Source: Lysinibacillus boronitolerans JCM 21713 = 10a = NBRC 103108 (GTDB lineage Bacteria; Bacillota; Bacilli; Bacillales_A; Planococcaceae). Taken from it: a DNA stretch of 53,204 nt. Of this stretch, positions 8,420-17,747 are shown piece after piece. The position numbers and the translations under genes are program-made. How positions within the stretch are numbered: the stretch's first letter is position 1; every line of letters starts with the position of its first letter. The notes beneath the pieces were generated by a model that saw only the letters and a program-made list of their open reading frames with translations, had not been told where the DNA came from and ran no database searches. The stretch lies in the NCBI RefSeq assembly GCF_000772935.1, contig NZ_JPVR01000054.1, positions 1 through 53,204 of the forward strand. The letters run 5' to 3'.

Positions 8420-9717
8420 TGAATACCTTTAAATCGACTGCGCTAGCGATTCAACATTTACTTGCAATGTATGCTGGAGCCATCTTAGTGCCACTGATTA
8501 TTGGTGGAGCAATTGGCTTCGATTCAACACAAATGACGTATTTAGTAGCGATTGATATTATGATGTGCGGGATCGCTACACTTTTACAAGTTTATTCAGG
8601 TAAATTCATTGGTATCGGCTTGCCTGTAGTACTTGGCTGTACATTCACAGCGGTAAGTCCAATTATTGCAATTGGTACAAACCCAGAGCAGGGTATTACA
8701 GACATTTATGGTTCTATTATTGCCTCTGGTGTAATTGTAATGATAATTGCAGGCTTCTTCGGAAAGCTTGTAAAATTCTTCCCACCAGTCGTAACAGGGT
8801 CAGTTGTTTCAATTATCGGTATTTCCTTATTACCAGTAGCGTTAAACAATATGGCGGGTGGACAAGGTGCTGAGGACTTTGCCTCTGCTTCTAATGTAGC
8901 TTTAGCCTTTATTACATTGGTTATCATTTTAGTCGTTTATCGCTTTTCTACAGGCTTTGTTCGTGCTATTTCTATTCTGATTGGATTAGTAGTAGGTACC
9001 GTTTTAGGTGCCTTCATGGACAAAGTGGATTTCACGCCAGTAGCAGATGCTAATGTATTTCACATGGTACAACCTTTCTACTTTGGCATGCCAACATTTG
9101 ATGTAACGGCAATTATTACTATGACACTTGTAGCAATGGTATCTTTAGTAGAATCATCTGGTGTCTATTTTGCGCTAAGTGATATTTGTAATAAAAAATT
9201 AGATTCAAAAGATTTAGCTCGTGGCTACCGTTCAGAAGGTCTAGCTTCAGTAATCGGTGGTATTTTCAATGCCTTCCCATACACAACATTCTCACAAAAC
9301 GTGGGACTAACGCGTATGTCAGGCGTAAAAGACCGCAAAGTCATTTACATTACAGGTGGTCTACTTGTAGCACTTGGCTTCCTGCCAAAAATCGCAGCAT
9401 TAACAACGATTATTCCAACGTCTGTACTGGGTGCGGCAATGCTAGCGATGTTCGGTATGGTAATTACACAAGGTATGGGGATGCTAGTACCTGTTATGAA
9501 TGAATCAGCAGAAAACGCGATGATTGCTGCGATTGCAGTAAGTTTAGGTGTCGGTGTATCAGTGGTTCCTGGCATTTTTGATGCACTGCCAACAAGCGTT
9601 TCAATCTTAACGTCAAATGGTATTGTTTGTGGTTCAGTCACAGCGATTATTCTAAATATTTTATTCAACATGATTGGGCCAAAGCATAAAAAAGACCCGA
9701 TGCATGGGGAAGTGTAA
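8419..9717 (+). CDS. pbuX: Xanthine permease
   Basis: 432-aa NCS2/NAT family permease with about 12-14 membrane segments. It begins STALAIQHLLAMYAGAILVP, the typical nucleobase:cation symporter start; the family motif SLVESSGVYFALSD and a FPYTTFSQNVGLTRMSG segment are present. It takes up xanthine for the Xpt encoded directly upstream, overlapping it by 1 nt. Both are expected to be shut down by guanine. Confidence 0.93.
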
Positions 9718-9772
9718 AAAGATAATTAAATAACATTCATCTAAATATCCTACATATTTTGATGAATAGAAT

Positions 9773-9825
9773 AGTGTCACCTACTTTTATCTATTGATTT
9801 AGATTTCAGGAGGTGCCACTTTTTT
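9773..9825 (+). terminator. Terminator after pbuX
   Basis: AGTGTCACCT (9773-9782) pairs with AGGTGCCACT (9811-9820) with one mismatch, followed by TTTTT. A second small hairpin (ATTCATC/GATGAAT) lies just before it. Confidence 0.65.
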
Positions 9826-10023
9826 GTCGTTATGGATTGTATGTTTTTAACTATTGATAGAGGTTTTAGTTAAAATTTGTTCCTTAAAATAACTCTAGGC
9901 AGTCATATGGAATGTTTAACATTAGATTAAAAGGGAATTTAAAATAGAGTTGTTGAAATCGCATGTAACTCTCTCTTTCAACATATACTTATATAAAACT
10001 ACTCTCAGAAAGGTCTAGCACAA
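9826..10023 (+). other. pbuX to UPF0316 intergenic region
   Basis: No gene seen. It presumably holds the promoter of the next gene; TTGAAA at 9953 and TATACT at 9984 are too far apart (25 nt) to be a confident pair. Confidence 0.4.
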
Positions 10024-10545
10024 ATGCAAAGTATCGTTTTAATTTTAATCCTACAATTAGTATATGTACCTTTTTTAACATTACGAACAATATTTTTAGT
10101 AAAGAATATCACGTTCCTTGCTGCGATATTTGGGATGCTGGAGATGTTAGTATATGTATTTGGCCTTTCACTTGTTTTCAGCGGGAAGCAAAGTATGTTA
10201 TCTATGGTTGTCTATGCTGTTGGGTTTGGCTTGGGTATATTTTTAGGAGCAAAAATAGAACGAAAGCTAGCGATAGGCTATGTTTATACAACCATTAATA
10301 CGCAAAATAAGAATGAGGAGCTTGTGAAATTTCTTCGTAACGAAGGGTTTGCGGTCACGATTTATATCGGAGAAGGGCGAGATAGTAACCGCTATAAATA
10401 TGAGATCTTAACGAAGAGGAATCGTGAAGGAGAGCTCTTTCAAATAGTAGAGCAATTTGAGCCGAATGCGTTTATTATCTCGTATGAGCCTAAATCATTC
10501 AAGGGCGGCTTTTTACTTGCTCGTATGAAGGCCAAGCAGAAATAA
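10024..10545 (+). CDS. UPF0316 membrane protein (YebE-like, C-terminal DUF2179)
   Basis: 173 aa. Three membrane segments occupy about residues 3-80 (VYVPFLTLRTI ... VYAVGFGLGIFLGAKIERKLAIG), followed by a soluble alpha/beta domain (about 90-165) of the DUF2179 type with VTIYIGEGRDSNRYKYEILTKR. The B. subtilis member is YebE. DUF2179 may bind a small ligand but the function is not known. AGAAAGG precedes the ATG. A strong bidirectional terminator follows. Confidence 0.8.
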   Translation: MQSIVLILILQLVYVPFLTLRTIFLVKNITFLAAIFGMLEMLVYVFGLSLVFSGKQSMLSMVVYAVGFGLGIFLGAKIERKLAIGYVYTTINTQNKNEELVKFLRNEGFAVTIYIGEGRDSNRYKYEILTKRNREGELFQIVEQFEPNAFIISYEPKSFKGGFLLARMKAKQK

Positions 10546-10559
10546 TATTCAATATGAGA

Positions 10560-10589
10560 GGACCCTCGCTAAAAGCGAAGGTCCATTTT
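10560..10589 (+). terminator. Terminator between convergent genes
   Basis: GGACCCTCGCT and AGCGAAGGTCC form a stem with one mismatch and a three-base loop, followed by ATTTTT. It lies between the UPF0316 gene and the convergent DUF2252 gene. Confidence 0.8.
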
Positions 10590-10595
10590 TACATA

Positions 10596-11885
10596 TTACA
10601 TAAATTTTGTTTCAACCCAGTTTTTGAATAAGTCATAATCTGTATAGACGGTTTCTTTGTAGCTCATTGCTTGTAAAATTGTATGTTCTATAAATACATT
10701 CTGTTCTTTACCGATTGCTTTTAAAATCTCCTCCTCGCTGTGATAGGTAAAAACATGAGAATAATCGATGTCAGCTCGTGCATGTATTTTAGCGGCAATT
10801 TTCCCTATAAGTGATGTTGTTGTAAAGTAATCCTCTACATCCTTATAGTTTTTAGGCTTAATCTTCTTTTTATAAGGAGAACGTTCTCGAATATAAAATT
10901 CCTGACCATTCATTGTAATAAAGGCTAAATGTGGATCCTCTAAGTGGTGCATGGCTTTTTGAGTTCCAACTACTCGTGCTCCTTGGTGCTCATAATGAGC
11001 CCAAAATAGATCCTGATAGGGAAGAAAGTAGGCAGGAATGGCTGTGCGTACTTCTTTCATTTCTAACACTAAATTTTCAACCCCTGATGCACCCTTTTCA
11101 TCTTCCACTAAAATATAGTAACGTTTTAAACCGATTGAAGCTGTTCCAGAGCCATACTTATAAGCTATGTCCCTAATTTTATAAGTGGAAAGTGCGTTTG
11201 AAATGGAATTGTATTCTTCAGCAGTGACGGGTTGAATTTCTTCATTCCATAAGAAAGATCGTTCTCCATCTTCATTCAGATACGTAATATCCTGTAAAAA
11301 GTAAGATCTTGGGCGTTTCTCAAGCTTTTTTAATAACCTCTTTGCAGGTCCCTTTGTATTATCTTTTGTGAATATGAGTGTTAGAGGATCATCCTGTTTA
11401 CGCTCAAATCGTTTTAGCTGATCGATATAACTGTTAAGGAAATGTTGAATAGCTGTTTCTTGAGTTGTTTTATGTAAGCCCTGCTCCTCTAAATAAAGTG
11501 CAATACTAACACTCATTCGAACAATATCGTATAAATAAGAGCCTACATAGCCCTCATCGAAATCATTGACATCAAAAACAATGGAGCCAGCTTCATTTTG
11601 AAAAGCACCGAAGTTATCCATATGCATGTCACCTTGAATCCAAGTTGGTTTTCTATCAGGAGTATGGAAGATTGAGGCGGATTTTGTCATATCAAAATAA
11701 AAGAGATAGGCACTTCCACGGAAAAAGCGAAATGGGCTTTCAAGCATTTTACGGTATTTCTCCAAGCGCTGTCCCTCTGTTAAACGCATTCGTTGAACAT
11801 CGAACTCATCAAAGATTGTTTTTAATTGTTCTTGTCTTAAAAAAGTTCTAGTATGTTTAACTTGCTCCAATAAAGCATGCTCCAT
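10596..11885 (-). CDS. DUF2252 protein, kinase-like fold
   Basis: 429 aa, soluble. GDMHMDNFG (about residues 85-93) and DVNDFDE (about 105-111) match the catalytic-loop and metal-binding motifs of aminoglycoside-phosphotransferase-like folds as found in DUF2252. The C-terminal part has FYIRERSPYKKKIKPKNY and RADIDYSHVF. The substrate is unknown, so phosphotransfer is inferred from fold likeness only. Start at the ATG after AAAGGGGATT. Confidence 0.8.
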   Translation of the reverse strand: MEHALLEQVKHTRTFLRQEQLKTIFDEFDVQRMRLTEGQRLEKYRKMLESPFRFFRGSAYLFYFDMTKSASIFHTPDRKPTWIQGDMHMDNFGAFQNEAGSIVFDVNDFDEGYVGSYLYDIVRMSVSIALYLEEQGLHKTTQETAIQHFLNSYIDQLKRFERKQDDPLTLIFTKDNTKGPAKRLLKKLEKRPRSYFLQDITYLNEDGERSFLWNEEIQPVTAEEYNSISNALSTYKIRDIAYKYGSGTASIGLKRYYILVEDEKGASGVENLVLEMKEVRTAIPAYFLPYQDLFWAHYEHQGARVVGTQKAMHHLEDPHLAFITMNGQEFYIRERSPYKKKIKPKNYKDVEDYFTTTSLIGKIAAKIHARADIDYSHVFTYHSEEEILKAIGKEQNVFIEHTILQAMSYKETVYTDYDLFKNWVETKFM

Positions 11886-12066
11886 ATCATAATCCCCTTT
11901 GTTAATTTAAAATTTATCTGTATATACGGAAATAAATTGAATAAGTTTCTAAGAAATTTAGCAAATGTACTCGATAAAAATGGCTAATCATCTAAGGTTA
12001 TTTCATAACATGTTCAATAGCCTATTTTCATACTATAAGACATGCATAGACACGGAGGGGGGTTGT

Positions 12067-12636
12067 ATGTATTTCTTTACAAAAAGTCTTGTCATTCTAA
12101 TAGGAAGTATTTCATTGTCGTTAGGAATAAACTTATTTTTAACGCCTTATGAAATTTTAGATGGGGGAGTAGTGGGGTTAGCGCTAATATTACATTATTT
12201 ATATAAGCTCCAAATTGGTTTAATGATTATTATCATTAGTATTCCAATTTTTATTATTGCGTGGTTTAAATATAAAACCTATTTTTACAATAGTATACAT
12301 GGATTAATAACATCTTCCTTCATTATCGATTTTTTAAAGCCTGTCCGCAATCTTGTGCAAATTGATGCGCTTTATAGTGCCATTCTTGGAGGAATACTTG
12401 TAGGCTTTGGTATTGGTCTAATGCTGCGTTTTCAGACAAGCACAGGGGGGACTGACTTAATTGCACAATTTATCTGTGATAAAACGGGTATCAATGTTGG
12501 GATATTAATATTTTTTATTGATTCCATCGTGATTGTTATAGGCGGCTTCCTCCTATCCACCTCAACCTTGCTATTATCTATAATTACAGTGCTAGTTGTG
12601 GGGATTACGACAAGCATTATTACTAGTCGAGTTTGA
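12067..12636 (+). CDS. Short YitT-type (DUF161) membrane protein
   Basis: The ATG at 12067 follows GGAGGGGGG; the longer frame from 11965 has no ribosome-binding site. 189 aa with five to six membrane segments and the family's LGINLFLTPYEILDGGVVGLAL and GFGIGLMLRFQTSTGGTDLIA motifs. Usual YitT proteins are about 280 aa with a C-terminal DUF2179 domain; this one ends after the membrane part. Function unknown. Confidence 0.8.
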   Translation: MYFFTKSLVILIGSISLSLGINLFLTPYEILDGGVVGLALILHYLYKLQIGLMIIIISIPIFIIAWFKYKTYFYNSIHGLITSSFIIDFLKPVRNLVQIDALYSAILGGILVGFGIGLMLRFQTSTGGTDLIAQFICDKTGINVGILIFFIDSIVIVIGGFLLSTSTLLLSIITVLVVGITTSIITSRV

Positions 12637-12642
12637 TAAACA

Positions 12643-12671
12643 TAAAAAAAGTTCCAGTATAAACTGAAACT
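12643..12671 (-). terminator. Terminator of the DMT exporter gene (minus strand)
   Basis: Arms at 12650-12658 and 12663-12671 (AGTTTCAGT / ACTGGAACT on the minus strand) run into a seven-T tract on the minus strand (12644-12650). It overlaps the end of the convergent YitT unit. Confidence 0.75.
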
Positions 12672-13566
12672 ATTTGGGGGTCTGATTATCAAGTGCTTTC
12701 ATTAGCTTCTTTTTTGGATGTGCAGGTTTCACTTCGGCAATTAGTATAGCTAGTAAAATAAGTACGGCACCAACGACCATACGGCTTGTTAGCATTTCAT
12801 GCAAGAAGATAACGGATAAAACCATGCCGAAAAAAGATTCAGTTGATAGTATAATCGCAGCCTTTGTGGCAGTTGTATATTGATTGGCCACATTCTGGAA
12901 AAGATAAGCTATTGTCGTTGAAAAAATCCCTAAATAAACAAGAGAGTAAATTGCCTCTTTTTCAAGCGACGTAGGAATTTCACCTTGACTAATGATAACT
13001 AGAACACCTATAAAGGATGCTGTGAGAAACTGAATAATGGTTAGCGCAATGGCATCTTCTTTTTGAACAAAAAGGTTTGTACAAAAGATATCAAAGGCAA
13101 AAGCAACGGCACAAGCTAATGATAGGGCATCACCTATATTCATTGTCAATGAGCCTTGTAATGATAGAAAGCCAATGCCTACAATCGCCATGATCGAACC
13201 AATGATTTCGTAGCCATCGATACGACGTTTATAAACGGCATACGCTATTAAAGGGACAATGATGACATTTACTGCGGTTAAAAAGGCGTTTTTAGATGGT
13301 GTTGTATATTGCAGTCCGACAGTTTGAAGGGCAAACGCTATATACAAAATCGTACCTAATAAAGCTCCCTTCCAAATTACTGATTTCGAGGCCTTTTTTA
13401 ATCGGGAGCCAAATAAAACAGTTAATATGATTGAAGCTAATAAAAATCTGCCAGCCATTACTTGATAAGCTGTTAAATATTCTAGAGCAATGGCCGTTAC
13501 AACAAATCCACTACCCCACACGATTGCAGTAACTAATAGCATGCCATCAGCTATGTAAGTTTTCAT
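12670..13566 (-). CDS. EamA-family (DMT superfamily) permease
   Basis: 298 aa with ten predicted membrane segments in two EamA halves (about 5-138 and 150-285). Typical motifs are VWGSGFVVTAIALEYLTAYQ and, in the second half, TTIAYLFQNVANQYTTATKA. Family members export amino acids or other metabolites; the substrate cannot be read. AGGAGG lies 8-9 nt before the ATG. Confidence 0.85.
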   Translation of the reverse strand: MKTYIADGMLLVTAIVWGSGFVVTAIALEYLTAYQVMAGRFLLASIILTVLFGSRLKKASKSVIWKGALLGTILYIAFALQTVGLQYTTPSKNAFLTAVNVIIVPLIAYAVYKRRIDGYEIIGSIMAIVGIGFLSLQGSLTMNIGDALSLACAVAFAFDIFCTNLFVQKEDAIALTIIQFLTASFIGVLVIISQGEIPTSLEKEAIYSLVYLGIFSTTIAYLFQNVANQYTTATKAAIILSTESFFGMVLSVIFLHEMLTSRMVVGAVLILLAILIAEVKPAHPKKKLMKALDNQTPK

Positions 13567-13669
13567 GTTTTCTTCCTCCTAACTTCAATAGAATAGCATA
13601 AGAGAGAAGAAAAGAATTTAATTTTATTTCTAAATATTCAGGCGTTTTTTTGTACTTATTCCAAAGCGA

Positions 13670-14830
13670 TTAGTCACTGTTCATTTTGCTATGTAATAAG
13701 TACAATTTAACGGCTGCAGCTAGGCGTTCATAAAAAACATAATCATTATCTACGGGTGCTACTAGCTGACGTATTTTAGCCATGCGATAGCGGATTGTAT
13801 TTGGATGACAGAATTGTGCTACAGCAACTTCCTTAATATTTCCTTTTTTAATGATATAGGTTATGGCGGTCTCCATTAAGTCTGGATCAGCCTTTTTATC
13901 AAGTAAAGGGGCTAAAAAAGAGGTAACATAGTCCATTGCGAATACTGAATCTTTACGGTACAACTCGATTAATAAACAATCGGACGCGAGATTCTTATAA
14001 TGACAGCTAGGGAGCATATCGATTTCAGCGAAAATATTAGCAAAAAAAGCTTCGCGTAATGCAATGGGAAATCCTGTCTGGGTATCATAGCAACTGCTAT
14101 AGCCGAAAGTGATTGTATCAGTGGGTATGGCATATAATGCTAGCCATTCACGTAACACCCTTTCAAATTGGAACTGCTGAGATGAATGTGTCATGATAAT
14201 AAATAGACTTTTTTTATAAGAACAAATCAAACCCGATTTTAATAGTGGCTCCAACGAGTGAAAGGACTGCATCCGGCTCTGGTGGATTGGATCACTTGCT
14301 CGTAAATTTGCTATAAATACATATTTTTCAAAGGGTTTATTGAGCTGTTGTAAAATGGATTTTATTTGCTCCTGTGTTACATCTTCCTCCATTAACCTTC
14401 GTAAAATCGTCTCTAAAAAGTAGGAATAATCCTGTGTCTTAGCATAAGCCATCGTTTCTAAAATGATTTTTTCAAAAAACTCATCTCCACCAAAGCGCAA
14501 TATAGGGAAATTATGCTGCTCTGCATACGACAAAACTTCTTCAGGTAATTCCTTAAAAATAACAGGCTTATAGGCTAAAGCACTCGCCCCAAGCTCAATT
14601 AGATTTTTAACAGCATTGAATAAATACTCAGGCTTTTGCTTTGCAAATAATAAACTACTTAACACAACACTGTTGGGGGTAAAGATAGTATCCCTGACAT
14701 GGTGGATATCAGGTGAAAATTCAAAGTCTAATATTTCTACATTTTGAACAGCTTTATTTAAGCCGTTGTGACCAGCAATAACAGTGAAGTCTTTTGTAAT
14801 GGGTAGTTGTAAAAATTTTTCTACATTCAT
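13670..14830 (-). CDS. PucR-family transcriptional regulator
   Basis: 386 aa. The N-terminal PucR domain (about 5-125) contains NVEILDFEFSPD and LIELGASALAYKP; the C-terminal HTH_30 (about 325-380) contains VAQFCHPNTIRYRMAKI. PucR-type proteins control purine, allantoin or amide catabolism. It lies downstream of and on the same strand as the amidase gene but is separated by a terminator. It is a plausible regulator of that amidase, possibly through the AATAGG palindromes at 16.6 kb; this is inference. Confidence 0.85.
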   Translation of the reverse strand: MNVEKFLQLPITKDFTVIAGHNGLNKAVQNVEILDFEFSPDIHHVRDTIFTPNSVVLSSLLFAKQKPEYLFNAVKNLIELGASALAYKPVIFKELPEEVLSYAEQHNFPILRFGGDEFFEKIILETMAYAKTQDYSYFLETILRRLMEEDVTQEQIKSILQQLNKPFEKYVFIANLRASDPIHQSRMQSFHSLEPLLKSGLICSYKKSLFIIMTHSSQQFQFERVLREWLALYAIPTDTITFGYSSCYDTQTGFPIALREAFFANIFAEIDMLPSCHYKNLASDCLLIELYRKDSVFAMDYVTSFLAPLLDKKADPDLMETAITYIIKKGNIKEVAVAQFCHPNTIRYRMAKIRQLVAPVDNDYVFYERLAAAVKLYLLHSKMNSD

Positions 14831-14917
14831 GAATGGATCATTGCCTTTCCTGTAGTAAGCTTCTAGCTTCTATTATAAAATTACTTGTTCATAAAAAACC
14901 ATTAGTATGAATCCACC

Positions 14918-14963
14918 AAAAAAATCTGCTCATTCAGCGGTATACCGCGAAGTGAGCAGATTT
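14918..14963 (-). terminator. Terminator of the amidase operon (minus strand)
   Basis: Arms AAATCTGCTCA (14922-14932) and TGAGCAGATTT (14953-14963) enclose a second palindrome GCGGTATACCGC (14937-14948). On the minus strand a seven-T tract follows. Confidence 0.85.
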
Positions 14964-14977
14964 CCAACACTTATCGT

Positions 14978-16396
14978 TTAGATATTAGCAAAAATATTTG
15001 GCTTTCTAGTTCTCTGCGGATTTGCTTGCTCAACTGCATAGCCAACATTTAAAATGCGTCCTTCTTTAAAGGCTGGACCAATAATTTGTAGACCTATTGG
15101 TAAGTTTCCTTTAAAGCCACAAGGAACTGAAAGGGCAGGTAAGCCTGTTAGGTTACTAGGGCCTGTAAAGCGGATAATATTATCAATTAAATCTACTTTT
15201 TGACCGTTTAACTCTGCGAAATCATCCCCAATTGTACTAGCTACAACAGGTAGGGTAGGGGTAATGAGCACATCTACCTCATTAAAAATCTCTGTAAACT
15301 CCTGCTTGATTTGACGACGTACCTGCTGAGCCTGTAAGTAATCGACTGCAGAAGGCAATTCACCAAGCTCAAATAGCAGACGAATATCGTCACCAAAATC
15401 TTGTGGTCTCTTTTGTAAATCTGAATGGTGTATAGCTGCTGCCTCTGAAAGGGATGTCACAAGCTCTGCCCATTCTGCATATTGTAGGGATGGAATACGC
15501 ACTACTTCTACTTTAGCGCCTTGATCCACTAAGCTTTGAATACTCGCTCTAACAGCCTTCTCTACATCAGCATCAACATTTTTAAAGAAATATTCTTCAT
15601 TGATACCAATTACTAGATCCTTGATATTGCCAGTAATCTGCTTCTCATAGTTGTCTATTGGAATATCAATGCAAGTAGGGTCTCGATGATCAAAACCAGC
15701 AATGATTTCGAGCAAGCCCGCTGCATCCTTAACGGTCTTTGTCATCGGGCCAATATGGTCTAAGCTCCATGCAAGCGGGTAGCAGCCATATTTACTTACA
15801 CGACCGTGTGTAGGTTTTAAACCAACAATGCCGCAAGCAGAGGATGGGATTCGAATAGAGCCTGCTGTATCTGTACCTAGTGAAGCAACACTTGCTCCAG
15901 CTGCAACAGCTGCACCAGAGCCGCCACTTGAACCACCAGGAATTTTATCTAAATCCCATGGGTTACAAACAGGACCGTAATGAGGGTTGTTATTGGTAAT
16001 TCCCCAGGCATATTCATGCATGCTTAACTTGCCAGTGAAAATAACACCAGCGTCACGAAGCTTTTCAACTACTGTCGCATCATAATCAGAAACGAAGTCC
16101 TTATGAATTTTTGAGGACATCGTTGTTATTTTATCTTTAAAATACAAGTTGTCCTTTAAGGCCATAGGTATCCCATGATACATACCCTTGTAATGACCTT
16201 GGAGAATTTCCTGTTCAACTTCTTTTGCCCTTGCTAAGGCTTCTTCCCGATAAAAAGCCATATAGGAATTAATTTTAGGCTGACTTTCCTCAGCAAAATC
16301 TAAAATAGCTTTCGTTAATTCCACGGGAGATAGCGTCTTTGATGCAAGTAAAGGTGCCAACTCTTCAACAGATTTTAAATGTAAATCAGTTGTCAA
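14978..16396 (-). CDS. Amidase (amidase-signature family)
   Basis: A TTG start at 16396 is chosen because GGAGGTG lies 8 nt upstream; the frame opens further at 16450 but lacks a site. 472 aa. The Lys-Ser-Ser triad is visible: Lys in PMALKDNLYFK, the cis-Ser in GGSSGGSGAAVA and the nucleophile Ser in DTAGSIRIPSSACG. It hydrolyses an amide bond; the substrate is unknown, and the small partner upstream suggests a GatA- or AtzE-like two-subunit hydrolase. It overlaps the 61-aa ORF by 11 nt. Confidence 0.9.
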   Translation of the reverse strand: MTTDLHLKSVEELAPLLASKTLSPVELTKAILDFAEESQPKINSYMAFYREEALARAKEVEQEILQGHYKGMYHGIPMALKDNLYFKDKITTMSSKIHKDFVSDYDATVVEKLRDAGVIFTGKLSMHEYAWGITNNNPHYGPVCNPWDLDKIPGGSSGGSGAAVAAGASVASLGTDTAGSIRIPSSACGIVGLKPTHGRVSKYGCYPLAWSLDHIGPMTKTVKDAAGLLEIIAGFDHRDPTCIDIPIDNYEKQITGNIKDLVIGINEEYFFKNVDADVEKAVRASIQSLVDQGAKVEVVRIPSLQYAEWAELVTSLSEAAAIHHSDLQKRPQDFGDDIRLLFELGELPSAVDYLQAQQVRRQIKQEFTEIFNEVDVLITPTLPVVASTIGDDFAELNGQKVDLIDNIIRFTGPSNLTGLPALSVPCGFKGNLPIGLQIIGPAFKEGRILNVGYAVEQANPQRTRKPNIFANI

Positions 16397-16571
16397 TGTG
16401 ATCACCTCCAGGAATACTACGTACGGCGATGTCTGCATCATCAATCGCAATACCTTCTAAATTGCTACGAAGGGACTGCATACCTTCCCAGCGTGTTTTT
16501 AATAGTTCAAGGTGTTCAGGTTTCGGTGTAATTCCTTTGTTCTCCAGTAATTGTTGAATAGACAAGCTCAT
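16386..16571 (-). CDS. 61-aa small protein coupled to the amidase (GatC/AtzG-like?)
   Basis: A real gene: GGGAGGA lies about 8 nt before the ATG, and its 3' end overlaps the amidase TTG start by 11 nt in another frame. The sequence has a helical N-terminus (LSIQQLLENKGI), a helix around HLELLKTRW and an acidic tail (DDADIAVRSIPGGDH). Size, location and layout recall GatC or AtzG, which are small accessory subunits of amidase-signature enzymes. The likeness is structural reasoning, not a database match. Confidence 0.65.
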   Translation of the reverse strand: MSLSIQQLLENKGITPKPEHLELLKTRWEGMQSLRSNLEGIAIDDADIAVRSIPGGDHIDN

Positions 16572-16604
16572 TAACAGGATCCTCCCTTGAATAATTTTTA
16601 TCTA

Positions 16605-16675
16605 AATAGGTTTCCCTATTAAGATCGATACAGTAAAAACACAAAAAAATATAATAGGTAATATAAACCTATTAT
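16605..16675. promoter_or_regulatory. Paired AATAGG palindromes upstream of the amidase operon
   Basis: AATAGG-n4-CCTATT at 16605-16620, and ATAATAGGT-n7-ACCTATTAT at 16651-16675, which has perfect 9-bp arms. Both share AATAGG/CCTATT and lie 34 and 80 nt upstream of the minus-strand small gene, fitting a pair of operator sites. Confidence 0.45.
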
Positions 16676-16865
16676 TACAATCATACACTATTATTAGTTT
16701 ATATCAAATAAATTATTTGAAATAGTTTTAATATTATGAAATATTTACTAGTCAAATGTTTTGTTAAATCGTATGTAGGAACTCGCTCTTTTTACATTCG
16801 ATTCACAGTCTATTTACAATCAAAGCGTACAATGAACCATAATAACCAAATGAAGAGGTGCAAGA

Positions 16866-17747
16866 ATGGAGTCTGCAGTGGGACAAAGGATAAAAACAAA
16901 TAATTTATTTTCTTTTTTTAAATATTTATATAGTCAACATCAAAGCAGTTCGTTATATATGAAGCGTTTAAAAGCATTGAAACAAATTATTCAGCATAAC
17001 GATTTACATACATACTTTCAACCTATTGTAGATTTACAGTCAAAGCAAACAATAGGATTTGAAGCATTAAATCGACCTATACCTTCAACATTATTTAATA
17101 GTGTGGATCAGTTTTATGAGTTTGTAGGGCAAACAGATTGCGTTTTTTTATTTGAATGTTTTTGTAGAAATCTTTCCTTGCAACGTTTTAAGGAACGTTT
17201 ACACAAAGACTTGGCGAATAAAAATTTTTTAGTGTTTCTTAATATACATCCGAATGTTTTATTAGATAAAAAATATCATAGTGGAGAAACACTACAATTA
17301 CTGAAGGAGCTTGGAATTAAACCTCAGCAAGTCGTTTTTGAACTAACTGAACGGAGTGCTGTAATAGATTTTGTGGAGTTTGAACGAGTATTATCGCATT
17401 ATCGATCACAGGGCTATCGCATTGCCGTAGATGATGTAGGATCAGGCTATAATAGTTTGAAAACGCTGATCTATTTAAAGCCAGAATTTATTAAACTAGA
17501 CCGATCATTAATTCAATTCATTGACAAAAATAGTGAACAACAGCAGCTTGTTACATTGTTAATGAAATATGCCGAACAAGCCAATACAAAAATCATCGCT
17601 GAAGGGATTGAACGACAAGAGGAGCTTGATTATCTGCATCGTATCGGCATTCATTATGCACAGGGTTATGCTATAGGAAAGCCTGCAAAGGAAATATATA
17701 TGGGGAAAATAAGGGTGGGTGACCATGAAGATAGGGGAAGTCATTGA
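16866..17747 (+). CDS. EAL-domain c-di-GMP phosphodiesterase
   Basis: 293 aa. The EAL domain covers about residues 40-280: QPIVDL, GFEALNRP (EAL motif), LNIHPNVL, FELTER, IAVDDVGSGYNSL, FIKLDRSLI, IIAEGIERQEEL and QGYAIGKP. The metal and catalytic residues of active enzymes (Glu, Asn, Glu, Asp-Asp, Lys, Glu, Gln) all appear present, so hydrolysis of c-di-GMP to pGpG is expected. No membrane segment, so cytosolic. It overlaps the next gene, which starts in another frame, by 23 nt; together they rebuild the EAL-CBS-GGDEF layout. Confidence 0.9.
   Translation: MESAVGQRIKTNNLFSFFKYLYSQHQSSSLYMKRLKALKQIIQHNDLHTYFQPIVDLQSKQTIGFEALNRPIPSTLFNSVDQFYEFVGQTDCVFLFECFCRNLSLQRFKERLHKDLANKNFLVFLNIHPNVLLDKKYHSGETLQLLKELGIKPQQVVFELTERSAVIDFVEFERVLSHYRSQGYRIAVDDVGSGYNSLKTLIYLKPEFIKLDRSLIQFIDKNSEQQQLVTLLMKYAEQANTKIIAEGIERQEELDYLHRIGIHYAQGYAIGKPAKEIYMGKIRVGDHEDRGSH

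Noticed and set aside
16771..16790. TnrA/GlnR box upstream of the amidase or EAL genes
   Set aside because: TGTTAAAT is present but the second half does not fit TGTNA-n7-TNACA.
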